DNA of 64,000 nucleotides. Source: Cucumis sativus (taxonomy: Eukaryota; Streptophyta; Magnoliopsida; Cucurbitales; Cucurbitaceae). How positions within the stretch are numbered: position 1 is the stretch's first letter; each line of letters starts with the position of its first letter. The notes under the pieces were generated by a model. The model saw only the letters and a program-made list of their open reading frames with translations. It was not told where the DNA came from and made no database searches. A program made the translations under genes and the position numbers. Positions 1-10,723 of this stretch are shown here, piece by piece. The DNA lies in assembly GCF_000004075.3 (NCBI RefSeq), contig NC_026660.2:5084001-5148000 (forward strand), given 5' to 3'.

Positions 1-767
1 TTGCCTCTTTAGAGAAAAGAGACTTGAATTGATGCAATGCTATCCTTTCTCTCCATCCAACATCCTGCACTCTCAAGTAATATGTCTTAGGATAACTATA
101 AAAGCATCGTGAACCACAGCCTACGACCCCCTACGAATTAAAGAGGGGAGAAAACAACCAAATTGATACTAACCTGGTGACCCGATCCACTCGAAATAAT
201 TTCAAGATCTGCAAAAATATAAACCAACCCATCAACTCAAAGACACACTTCCGCTAACCGTTGTAAGGTCAACTAAAACTGACAAATTCTAACGTCCATA
301 TTTATGTTCTAACTATGCGAATATTTCCCCAGTACAATAAGCAACCAATCCACCGACAAACATTTATCATGACCAGTCTAGTTTAATCACTTAAATAACC
401 GGTAATTAAATTTCGTAAGGTGAAATCAATACAACGCATCCATCCAGTTCCAAATAATAGAGAGCCCTAGTAAGAAAAAAATGTGTCGGCGGCATCAAAG
501 CTCCTATGTGTTTATGACTTATAATCTTTGCGTTGGATAAAATGAGATCTGAAAACACCTACATTGCAAATTTGCAAAAACAACAAACAAATCTAGATAG
601 AAAAAACAAGGAAGCTAACCTGCAGCACGAAAACCTCGGCCGAAGAAGAAAAGCACAGGGGAGAGAAAGAAGAAGAAAATAACAAGTAGAAGAGGAATTC
701 GAGATCCGCCACCAGCTCTAGCCCTCTGGGCAGCAGTAGCGGACAAGAGTCCCCTCTTGGATGCCAT
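1..767 (-). CDS. GAUT1: GAUT1-like polygalacturonate 4-alpha-galacturonosyltransferase, N-terminal part (partial)
   Basis: Golgi enzyme of pectin (homogalacturonan) synthesis that adds galacturonic acid from UDP-GalA. Three exons are visible on the minus strand: exon 1 620-767, exon 2 174-208, exon 3 from 64 to the window edge. All junctions are GT/AG and the phases fit: 148 + 35 nt make 61 codons before exon 3. The start reads MASKRGLLSATA, then a Gly/Arg stretch (GGGSR), then a hydrophobic segment at about residues 24-42 that looks like the single signal anchor of a type II Golgi protein. Exon 3 reads DVGWRERIALHQFKSLFSKE, closely like the conserved WRER...SLFSKE region of Arabidopsis GAUT1. 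The catalytic GT8 domain lies outside the window. An in-frame ATG 18 codons upstream (819-821) is less likely, because the family begins at MA(L/S)KRG. Confidence 0.85.
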
Positions 768-1490
768 AGGCAATCGAGATGCCTTCAAATCACCGAAACC
801 ACGGCGTGGGGCAGGATCCAATCAGAAAGAATAAAGGGAAGGAGTCAGAAACCGAAATTATGAAAGATCTTGATAAATTACACAATTGTCGGTAACCCCC
901 TAAAATGGTAGTCGAAATTCATTAAACCACGGCACTGAAAGAGAGTGAGATCTGAGAAAACAAAAAAGGAAAAAAGTGGCGAAACAAATGCAAAAGGAAA
1001 TCAGTAAAATCGAGAGAAATCTTCCATTAGAAAACTCAAAACTTCGAAGCCCTAAGGAAAACAAGAAATGTGGAGTGATCTGAATTTGAAGATTTAGCTA
1101 ATTGAGCTCTCCTTCTTCTTTCTTCTTTCTTCTTCTTTCTTTCTTTCTTTTTTTTTTTTTCTCTCTCTTTTCTCTGTGTTTATTATTAAAATTTAATTAT
1201 TTTTCCTTCGTTTCTTCTCTCTGTGAGAAAAGATCGTTTGCGGTAGTACATAGTAGGGAACAATCCGACGTCGTTTCTAACCTAGATGGACTCCAACTGG
1301 CTCCCCTTCTCTTTTACTTACCTTAAGGTTTTTAAATTACACATTTAGTTCCCAATGAAATGGTAAAATTTTACATATCTTTTATTCTAAATCCAATAAA
1401 ACATGATGAAATTGTAAAGGAAAAAAAAATTAAATTCATTTCCATCCATCCTTAGTTTGGAATTTGGGTCTCTGTGAGGTAAGCTAACAT
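768..1490 (-). promoter_or_regulatory. 5' leader and proximal upstream region of the GAUT1-like gene
   Basis: No coding sequence is visible here. The stretch next to the ATG is rich in purines on the plus strand. At about 1106-1165 a CT-rich run (TTCTTCTTTC repeats ending in a T run) gives a GA-rich tract on the gene strand, common in plant 5' leaders. The transcription start cannot be fixed from sequence alone. Confidence 0.4.
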
Positions 1491-2005
1491 ATGAGATTAA
1501 TTAAGAAAAAAACTAAATTGGGCTGGACTAATTGTACGGCCAATCAATATGTTGGGCTAGCATTTGCAATTGGCTACTCCAAGTTCACGCCAACCAAACC
1601 GTTGGGCTGCCCATGGGTAGCTCTAATGGGCTTCTTCAAGTTGAGGCCAAGTAAACCGTTGGGCCGTCCCAGGTAATTTAATGGGTATTATTTAATTAAT
1701 TGTTTTTTAAGAAACAACTAAATTGGGCTGGGCTAATTGTACGGCCGAGCAAACTGTTGGGCTGTCTATGGGTAACTGTAATGGGCTAGTGGGCCAAATG
1801 GGTAGTAGTTAATTAATTGTTTTTAAGATAGAAAACTACATTGGGCTGGGCTAATAGTACGGCCAATCAAAATGTTGGGCTAGCATTTGCAATGGGCTAC
1901 TCGAAGTTTAGGCCGAGCAAACCGTTGGGCTGTCCATGGGTAGCTTTACTAGGCTACTTCAAGTTGAGGCCAATCAAACCGTTGGGCCGTCCCCGGGTAA
2001 TTTCA
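1490..2005. repeat. Degenerate repeat array with about 16 TGGGC(C/T) motifs, upstream of GAUT1
   Basis: A unit of about 165 bp occurs at about 1515-1680 and again at 1838-2004 with clear similarity; a shortened relative lies between them (1722-1805). Each unit strings together GTTGGGCTAGC, CCGTTGGGCTG and CCGTTGGGCCGTCC blocks separated by 'caagttgaggcca'-type spacers. I count 16 TGGGCT/TGGGCC hexamers, all in the same orientation, in about 490 bp. TGGGCY is the plant site-II motif bound by TCP factors. The array is more GC-rich than the AT-rich DNA on either side. It could be promoter sequence or simply a decayed satellite. Confidence 0.6.
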
Positions 2006-2009
2006 TCCA

Positions 2010-3960
2010 GAAGAATGACTTTTACTTTGACCACAATAGCAAAACTAAATTTAAATGGTTAAAATAGCTAAACATACAAATTAGAAAAATAAATAAATTA
2101 AACAATCCCTCAAATGCCCCTGACCAATTTGTAAAATACAATTGTTCACATAAACCTCAAATACATTGTAATTGAAATATCATACATGCTACATAAAAAA
2201 ATGTCTAAAAAAACAAAAAGATTAGAAAAAAAATTATTAATAGGAAGCTCAAAATTTAAAATCTCTACATTTGATCATGTTTTTCCTCAGATTTCGGTCA
2301 CTTACTTTCTTCTTTCATTCGAAACCCTATAGAAAGTTTGAAAACCATTTGAACCATCAACTTATCAAAGAATTTAAAAGGAAAGCATTGTTGATATTAT
2401 ATTAAAGATAAAATCAAGAAATTATACCATAGAATTCAAAACTTGTATACATTAGTGAGTTCGTCCACTCAAATCAGTAAGTTGTTCAAGTTCTTCATAC
2501 ATTCAAGATTCATTTTAGCTATTCTCCTCTCGTTTTTGCATGAAAAAATTTATCTCTCATTGTATTTGTCTCTAGTCAGTTGCTCGTTCTCTCAATCTCT
2601 TTTTCTTTTCTCTAATAAAACTTAAAATATGAAGATTCAAATAATTACAAAAATGTCATTGAACCATAATTAAATTTTAAATTTTAAATTCAAATTGTTG
2701 TTAAAAATATATATTCAAATTCAAATTCAAATTGTTATTAAAAATATATATTATTTCTAATTTAATAAATGGCTTTAACAAATTTGAAAATATTGTATAT
2801 AATAAAATATAATAAATCGTTTAAAATATAATAAATTCAAATTTAAATTAGTGATTGTCATTATTTTAGAGATTAGATTGAGAAATGGTTCAAAATTTCT
2901 CAATTTTTTAGGAAAAATATTAATAGATATAAGTTTTATGAATTAAATAAATAAATGTTAACTAATTTGATTTAAATATTAAAAATATGAAAGTTGGTTA
3001 TGAATTATAGTCATATATATAGGAAATATTGGAAAATTTTTGTCAATCTCGAAAATATCAAATTAGTTTATATTTTTCAAAATTGGTTGGAGTTTGCAAA
3101 TACACTGTATCTGTATGGTATTTGGTCTCATTATTTGTATAATGCAAATACATTATATATGTAAAACATATATTATCCTACATAAAAGGTATAAACACAT
3201 ATTATACTTCTTGATTCAGATATGCTTAGCAAGGATAATTGGAAATAAAACGCCACAAACAAAATAAAACTACTAATTAAAATAAATATGAATATTAACT
3301 AATTGAAAAATAATTATTCGATACCAGAAGAACAATAAATTAATTTTTTAATAAAAATCAACTAAAATAAGTGTATAATCATAATTAGCTCGATTGTAGT
3401 GATGAAATATAATGACTCGCGAATGGTTGAAATTCTCATAACCATTTTTTATATTAACCATACAAATAATTTGAAATATAAATCATACGAAAAATATTAA
3501 ATTAGTTATTGTCTATATTTTAAAAATTAGATTTCATAATATTTGAATTCAAAATATTATGAGATCTAATGAATAAGAAACGGTTGAAAATCTTTTAGCA
3601 ATTTTTTAGGGAATCTTTATTAAACAGTAATTAAATAAATAAATGTTAATTAAATTGATTTAAATACTAAAAATTCGAAAAATTGTTATGATTTATAAGC
3701 ATATATTTAGGGGATACAAGGAAAATGTTGTTAATCCAAATTAGTTAATATTTTTTAAAACTAATTGTAGTTTGCAAAAATAAAGTGTATATGTGATTAT
3801 GTTATTTGACTATCTGAAAACGCCTATTATCCTACTTAAAGGGTATAAATAGGTAAAAAAAATCCAAAAAAACTATGTAACTACCGTTCTGCCAAAATTC
3901 TTCATATTTTTCTAACTTGCAGTTTTTAAGTTTGTTATATTAAATTTTACTATTCTCACG
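2010..3960. repeat. AT-rich long repeat, copy A (probable non-autonomous DNA element)
   Basis: First of two diverged copies of a unit of about 2 kb; the second is 4015-6360. Shared landmarks in the same order are 'caatccctcaaat' (2102), 'cattgttgatatta' (2386), 'accatagaattcaaaa' (2427), 'ttcatacattcaagattcat' (2493), the CT-rich 'ctctcaatctcttt' (2591) and 'tattatcctac' (3171). The left end carries 'aatagcaaaa' (about 2034) and the right end 'tttactattctcac' (3946), a weak inverted pair. Inside it, about 2870-3120 resembles about 3495-3800, so the unit already holds an internal duplication. No protein is encoded; the open frames are short and low in complexity. Confidence 0.6.
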
Positions 3961-4014
3961 CTTATCTATAATGTGAATGGGTAGTAAGTAGGCATGTCAA
4001 TAATAGCAAATTAT

Positions 4015-6360
4015 GAGTTTTATTTTGGAAAAATTGCAAAAATAATTTTTAATTGTTATAATAGCAAAACATAAAAAATTGAAAATTAAATAAATAAAAC
4101 AATCCCTCAAATACCCCTATCCAATATAAAAAGTACCATTATTTACCTAAACCTTAAATACATTGTAATTGAAATAACACGTGTTACATACAAAATTTCT
4201 AAAAAAAACATAAAGATTAGAAAATTTGTCATTAATGAAAAGCTTCACCTCATGTCTGCAAAATTTAAATTTTATTTCAATATCTAAAAGATACAATTCA
4301 TTTGAAATGAGTAATTGCAAAATTGAAACACATTCAATCAAAGGGTTTGGCTCTACACCTGTCGAACAACCATAGTCGAAAGCTTCAAGTTGAAAAGGGG
4401 AGCATTGTTGATATTATAATAAAGATGAAAAATCATGAAATTATACCATAGAATTCAAAATTTATATACATTTTAGCAAGAAACGCATCGGTGAGTTCGT
4501 CTCCTCAAATCGGTGAGTTCTTCATACATTCAAGATTCATTTGAGTTATTCTTTCTTGTTTCCAATAAAAAAAATTATCTTTCACGTTGTGTTTATCTCT
4601 TGTCGGCTGTCTCTCTCAATCTCTTTATTTTCTTTTCTCTAATAAGACTTAAAAGAAGAAGATTCAAATAATTGCAAAAATGTAATGGAGGCATAATTAA
4701 ATTCTAAAATTTAAATTAAAAATGTTATTAAAAATATATATCAAAATTTAAATTTAAATTGTTATTAAAATTATATATTAAAATTTAAGTTAAAACTTTT
4801 ACTAAAAGTTATATATTATGCGTTATTTAATAAATTTTTTAAAATATAAAAAAAATTAAAAATATTGTATATATATTTGCCATTAGCATAAATCTAGCAA
4901 CAAAACTGAAAATTTAATTAATTTTTGCCAAATTTGAAGGTTGTTTGCAAAATACACTTCTTGAATAAAAGATACACAATAAATTAATTTTTTAAAATAA
5001 AAATGAATCAAAATAAGTGTACAATTTGAAATATAAATTAAAATAACTATCCATTATCTGATAAATTTTTAAAAAATAATTTGAAATATAAATCATATAA
5101 AAACAGTGAAGTAGTGAATGTCATTATTTTAGGGATTAGATTTAACAATATTTGAATTCAAAATAGTATGAAATCTAAGGAAAGAGGACCAATTGAAAAT
5201 CTTTTAGCAACAGGAGAAACATAAGTTTTATGAATTAAATAAATAAATGTTAGTTAATTTTATTTGAATATTAAAGATAAAAAAATTGTTATGAATTATA
5301 GACGTGTCGAAAATATATTAAATTAGTTAATATTTTTCAAAAGTTTGCAAATACTCTATATGATATGATATTTGATCTCATTGTTTGTATCGTGCAAATA
5401 CAAGTAAAGTACGTATTATCCTAACAAATTTGTTGTGAATTGTCCTACATAAAGAGATATAACACAAGTATTATACTTCTTGATTACACATGCATAACAA
5501 AGATGATTGAAAATAAAACGTCACATATGGAATAAAACGTCTAATTAAAATAAATATGAATGTTAACGTAATTAAAAAACACAACGTGAAAAATAATTAT
5601 TTGATACAAGAGGCACAATAAACTATTTTTTTTAATAAAAATAAATCAAAATAGATGTATAATCATAATTAGCACGATTGTAGTGATGATAAAACTTTTT
5701 TAAAAATTATTATTAACCATATGTACTCGGTATTATCTGATAATTGTCTTTAAATAACTTGAAATATAAATAGTACGAAATGCTTAATTGATGTTTGTTA
5801 TTAAGGACATGATGTAATATTTGAAATCAAAATATTATGAAATATAATGATTTGGGAATGGTTGAAATTCTTATAACCATTTTTTTATTAACCATAGGTA
5901 CTATGTATTATCATATGAAAATAATGAAGCAGTGATTGTCATTGTTTTAGGGATTAGATTTCATAATATTTGAATTCATAATATTATGAAATCTAATGAA
6001 TGAGGAATGACTGAAATTCTTTTAGCAATTTTGTAGGGAAATTTTTTTTTAAACATGAATTAAATAAATAAATGTTAATTACTTTGATTTAAATACTAAA
6101 AAACTGAAATTTGTTATGAATTATAGGCATATCTTTAGGGGATATAGGGGAATCTTGTTAATCCAAATTAGTTAATGTACATTGTATATGTGATTGTATG
6201 TTAGTTGCCGTATTTGAAAACACGTATTATCCTACTTATTATAAACGGGTAAAAAATATCCAAAAAAATTATGTAACCATCAGTTTTGCCAAAATTTTTA
6301 ATATTTTAGATTTACTATTTTTCAATTTGTTATACTAAATTTTGCTATTCTCACCGTATC
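4015..6360. repeat. AT-rich long repeat, copy B (probable non-autonomous DNA element)
   Basis: Second copy of the 2010-3960 unit in the same orientation, with landmarks in the same order: 'caatccctcaaat' at about 4100, 'cattgttgatatta' 4403, 'accatagaattcaaaa' 4445, 'ttcatacattcaagattcat' 4523, 'ctctcaatctcttt' 4611, and the terminal 'tttgctattctcacc' at about 6342. 'aatagcaaaa' at about 4061 is the inverted counterpart of that right end. The internal duplication is present here too (about 5110-5400 against 5930-6240), and this copy is longer by some 300 bp. No coding capacity. Confidence 0.6.
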
Positions 6361-6479
6361 TCTAGTAAACAACCCTTAACCCGTAAGTATACAACTTTAT
6401 TTTTTTTAAAAAAAGTGAAGCATATTAATGATTTTTTTAAAAAAAAAAAAGATACGTTGGGGCAGTAGGTGCACCCAGA

Positions 6480-8377
6480 CATTTCCACTAGGTGGACACC
6501 TCCCTAGCACCCTCGTCATTCCCACTTTCATTAATATATGAAGAATTAATATAATTACAGAAAAGGACAAAAGCCAAACTACAGTGCGAAAAGCTAAAGG
6601 GCTAGAGCTAAGCCCACAACAAAAAGTTAGAAAACATTTAAATTGATAGCCATAGAGGAAGCCCTATAATTTGCAAACATAGAGTATTTGCTAGCCCATA
6701 GCCCGAGAGAGAAATGATGTCTTCCCAGAGATCAATGGTAGATTTTTCCTTGTCCTTGAAAATGCCATTATTTCTCTCCAACCATAAGATCCACAACACG
6801 GATGCTATAATATTAAAAAATATGATACCTCGTTTGTTGCGTTGTTTTATTTTTATTGAGCAGAGGAAAGAGCATAAGGAAACAACATTTTGTTGTTGGT
6901 TTTTCCATCCCAGAAGTTCTTCAAGCTTGTTCCATAGAATTTTGGCAGTATGACAATCAATGAAAATATGATCAATCTCCTTTGAGTGTCTTTTGCATAA
7001 AGAACACCAATTTGGACTTATATTGAGAGTTGGAACTTTTCTCTTAAGAATGTCACAAGTGTTAATACAACAATGTAAAAGAGACCATGTGAAAAAACGA
7101 CATTTCTTGAGGATTTTGGTTTTTCAAAGTTGAGAAAAGGTGTTATCATCAATATTAAAATCATCTATTTGATTCAAGCTAGAAAAGGCTTTCTTAACAG
7201 AAGCAATGGAGAATTTACCATTATTCAATTTTCAAGTGGGATAGTCAATACCTCTACTGTCATTTGGGGATTTGAAATGTTGCTTGATTTCATTCCATTG
7301 CTGATGTTCACAATTTTGAAGGGGTCTTCTTGGTTTGAAGTCCCAATCCAAAATGTTGCAATTCCACATGTCTTTTACGAAGCTATTTTGGATGGTAGAT
7401 AAGGCAAATAACCTTGGTTTATATTTGTATATGGGACTGATTTCACACCAAATTCCTTTCCAAAAGGAGAGATTTTCGCCATTGTTTACCGTCCATTTGA
7501 TCTGAGCATTATACCAGTCGACACCTTTGATAATATTTCTCCAAGGAGCTTTCAAAGAAGTATATTTTCCATATGCAGGCAGCTCTCCAATGAAGGACTT
7601 ATTATATTTAGCCGTAATAATTTTTTTCCAGAGGGGATCTGCTTCAGTATGGAATCTCCATAGCCATTTGCATAAGAAGGAAAAGTTGGTATCTGTTATT
7701 TTATGTATACCAAGACCACCTTTTTCAATAGGAACAATGACTTTGGACCATCTAAGGAGGTGGGTAAGCTTGTCTTCATTTTTGTTCTTTCATAAGAAAT
7801 CTCTCCAATATTTTTCAATTTTTTTGCAGATGCCAACTGGAGCTTTAAATATCGATAGTTGATATGTGGGCAAACTGATTAGAGTGGATTTAATGAGAGT
7901 CATTTTCCCCCCTTTTGAGATATAAGAGAATTTTCGGTTGTTCAATTTCTTATGAATTTTTGCTGTGATATTCTCCCAAAATGATGCTGAAGATGGCTTT
8001 CCTCCTAACGGAACTCCAAGGTAAGGAATTGGAAGATACTATTATTTTAGGCCCCAAAGATTACACACAACATCAGTTCTGCAGTTGTCGACATTTATGG
8101 GAGATATGGTGGACTTTGATAGATTGAAATTCAGACCAGATGCCGCTTCAAATAAAAAGATGATATTCCTAAAATTTGTTATATATTCATCATTATCTTC
8201 AACAAATAAAAGAATATCATCGTCAAAGAGAAGATGTGTGAGGTTAGATTCATTACTGAAGCAGACTCCTTTAATTTTACCTTGTTGTTGAACATGTAGA
8301 ATCAACCTGTTGAAATAATCCATGGCAAGTACGAATATGAAAGGAGAAAGTGGATCACCTTGTCGTATGCCTCTAGT
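6480..8377 (-). pseudogene. 5'-truncated, decayed LINE retrotransposon (reverse transcriptase C-terminus and zf-RVT region)
   Basis: Read on the minus strand, the left-over protein begins at 8375 with GIRQGDPLSPFIFVLAMDYF, typical of plant non-LTR reverse transcriptases, followed by HLLFDDDILLF (the catalytic (F/Y)xDD-type box) near 8230. A fragment with WNEIKQHF and FWKGIWCE lies at 7232-7555. Near 6985-7020 the frame reads WCSLCKRHSKEIDHIFIDC, the zinc-binding zf-RVT signature. In-frame stops (for example just after NLWGLK near 8042) and short frames show that it is dead. The N-terminal endonuclease is missing, as expected of 5' truncation. The 3' end is probably close to the T/A runs at 6430-6450. 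The plus-strand open frames here are shadows. Confidence 0.8.
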
Positions 8378-8580
8378 ATATTAATGATAGACTTCTATCT
8401 TATGGTTTACTAGTGATATATCAATACTTGTAATATAGTCGATCTGTTAGTGATAGATTTTCTTCATTGATAGACTTTGTCAAACTTTGTTATATTTGTA
8501 ATTTTTAAAATTATTGTTATATACTTAATTATTTTAAATTTAACTGCTATATTTGCAACTATCTCATCTTAACTTTGTTG
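8378..8580. mobile_element. Partial MITE of the 'tgatag / gctatatttgcaa' family
   Basis: Contains the 'agtgatagat' and 'tgatagacttt' internal motifs, then 'gttatatttgtaatttttaaaattattgttatatacttaatt', matching one arm of the complete elements at 59620-59885 and 59975-60240. Only one arm is present, and the element starts exactly where LINE homology stops. Confidence 0.5.
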
Positions 8581-10640
8581 ATGTATAGAGTTTCTAATTT
8601 ATTAAATTTTAATACATTTTCCTTTTTAGAAAAAAATAATCATACAGCATAATTTAGACTCTCAAACAAAATTAAAGCTTTGCTGGGTTCCAAGTTGAAT
8701 TTAAAATCCAAATTTGACATTCAATCTCTTAGCAATCCTGCAATCTAAAATTTAAACGAGTGGTTTTAGCGTTGTGCGTCATCACTCAAAGTGGAAGTGC
8801 TTAAGCATAGTTTTCATAATTGAGTCATTGAGAAAGGGGTATATATCTTGTTCAATTCTTTTAAACTTTTCATAACCATATTTTCACATCTAGGAAATTG
8901 TTCTCATTGGAATATGATTTTCCTTCACCCGAACTTAGAGTGTTACACTTTACCTAATTACGAGGGATTAAGTGCAACCCGCATATATATATATATATAT
9001 ATATATAACTTTATAATATAGTTTGATGATTTAGATTATGATTCGGTTGAAAAGGATGGAGAAAGCAAGTAGAGTTGATAGTGCTTTTTTGGGCAGATAG
9101 TGAAGAAGAAATGAGTAATGAGGAGTAAAGAAGTAGAGCATAAAGCCCAAGAAACAGGGTAACCACACAAAGGGGCGAAGGAAGGGGGGAGATAAGGTTT
9201 TGAAAGGACAGACACAGCTTTAAATGAAGTAAAAAGAAATTAAAGGAGGAAATGAAATAATTAATTTGATGTAGCTACAAGTAGAGAAGAAGATATATGA
9301 TTTGAATTAATAATAATAATAACAATACATCTAATATAATATAGCAGAAAAAAAAATATATACAAATCTATCTATCTTTCTTCCTTTCTTTCTTTCTTTC
9401 TCCACTTGGAGACGACAAGATGGTGCAACTTTAATAACTATGCTCGACCTAATAATTCAATGTCAAATAGATATACACAGTGTATATATTGAAAGCAGCC
9501 TTCTTTTAACGACTATATAATTATTGGTAGCCTGGTACGTACTTTCTATGCACCAATTTGCATGCAAATATATCCCTATTTTTCATCTACATCTCTCTGC
9601 CTCAAACCCAACTCATCAATACTCAATTCAATTCAAACTTCAATATTCACCTTCACATTCAATGCCATTTTTTATTTGCTGATTTATTAAACTATATATA
9701 AGAGGAGTTTTAACTCTTATAATGAACTCATTTTCCTTCCCAATCAAATATTGAATTATACTGGTTGGCCTTCAAAAAAAGTTTCTCCTCATCACTCTTC
9801 TGCCCATAAGGTAACACCAATAATAAAAGTAGAAGTAGAGTAAAATAATAATAATAATAATATGCTGGGAAATAAATAACCCTAAAAGTGGGGTGAAGAA
9901 ATAAAAGGTTACAGTTCTCTTAACCAATTGACTAAATGTGTGGATATTTAAAACTTGATTGCAAGAAAACAAAGGCAAAAGGTATCTCATCATGCCAAGT
10001 GATAAGACTTTGAAAGTGAAGTGGGAAAAGGATTGGTAATAGTGTGACCTTTGAAGAAAAAATAAAATAAAGCTATATATTCTTTCTTTAAATGGAAAAT
10101 TCTAACCCAACTTACCCTTTCTAGGGTTAGTGTCCTTTCTTTTTTTAAATTTTTAACTGTGGTTGAAGTGAAAAATTGGACCCATTCAGTTTGTACTTAA
10201 AACCCTAAATTGAAATTACCATATCCCCCACTCCCACTATTTTCCTATTCCTACTCTCTTTGTGGTAATTTTTGGGTCTTTTCTTTTTTGTAGTTCAAGC
10301 CATGTGGGTGGGTAAACTTTGGGTATTCATATCAATTGTGTAGATCAGGACATTTCGGTTTGGAATTCCTTTTTTTTTTTTTCTCAATGAACTACAAATT
10401 AAACGTGTAAAACCATATTCATGTTACATGATAAAATGGTAATTTATCTTGATTTTAGATATTACACCCGTTCTTTTCATTCTTCAAAATACTTGAAAAA
10501 TCTTATAAATTAGCGAAATAAGATAGTACAATCATGGAACGATCGTGAATTAAGCAAAGTTAGATAGCACATTTTGATAGTTGCCGATAACATTTAAATC
10601 ATTGATTGATGTAAAAGATGTAGATTTATGAATGAACACA

Positions 10641-10645
<5 letters not shown>

Positions 10646-10721
<76 letters not shown>
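10646..10721. repeat. (AT)n microsatellite, about 75 bp
   Basis: An uninterrupted run of alternating A and T, about 37 units. Confidence 0.95.

Positions 10722-10723
<2 letters not shown>

Noticed and set aside
7130..7862. Plus-strand frames across the LINE
   Set aside because: The minus strand shows reverse-transcriptase and zf-RVT motifs; the plus frames have none.
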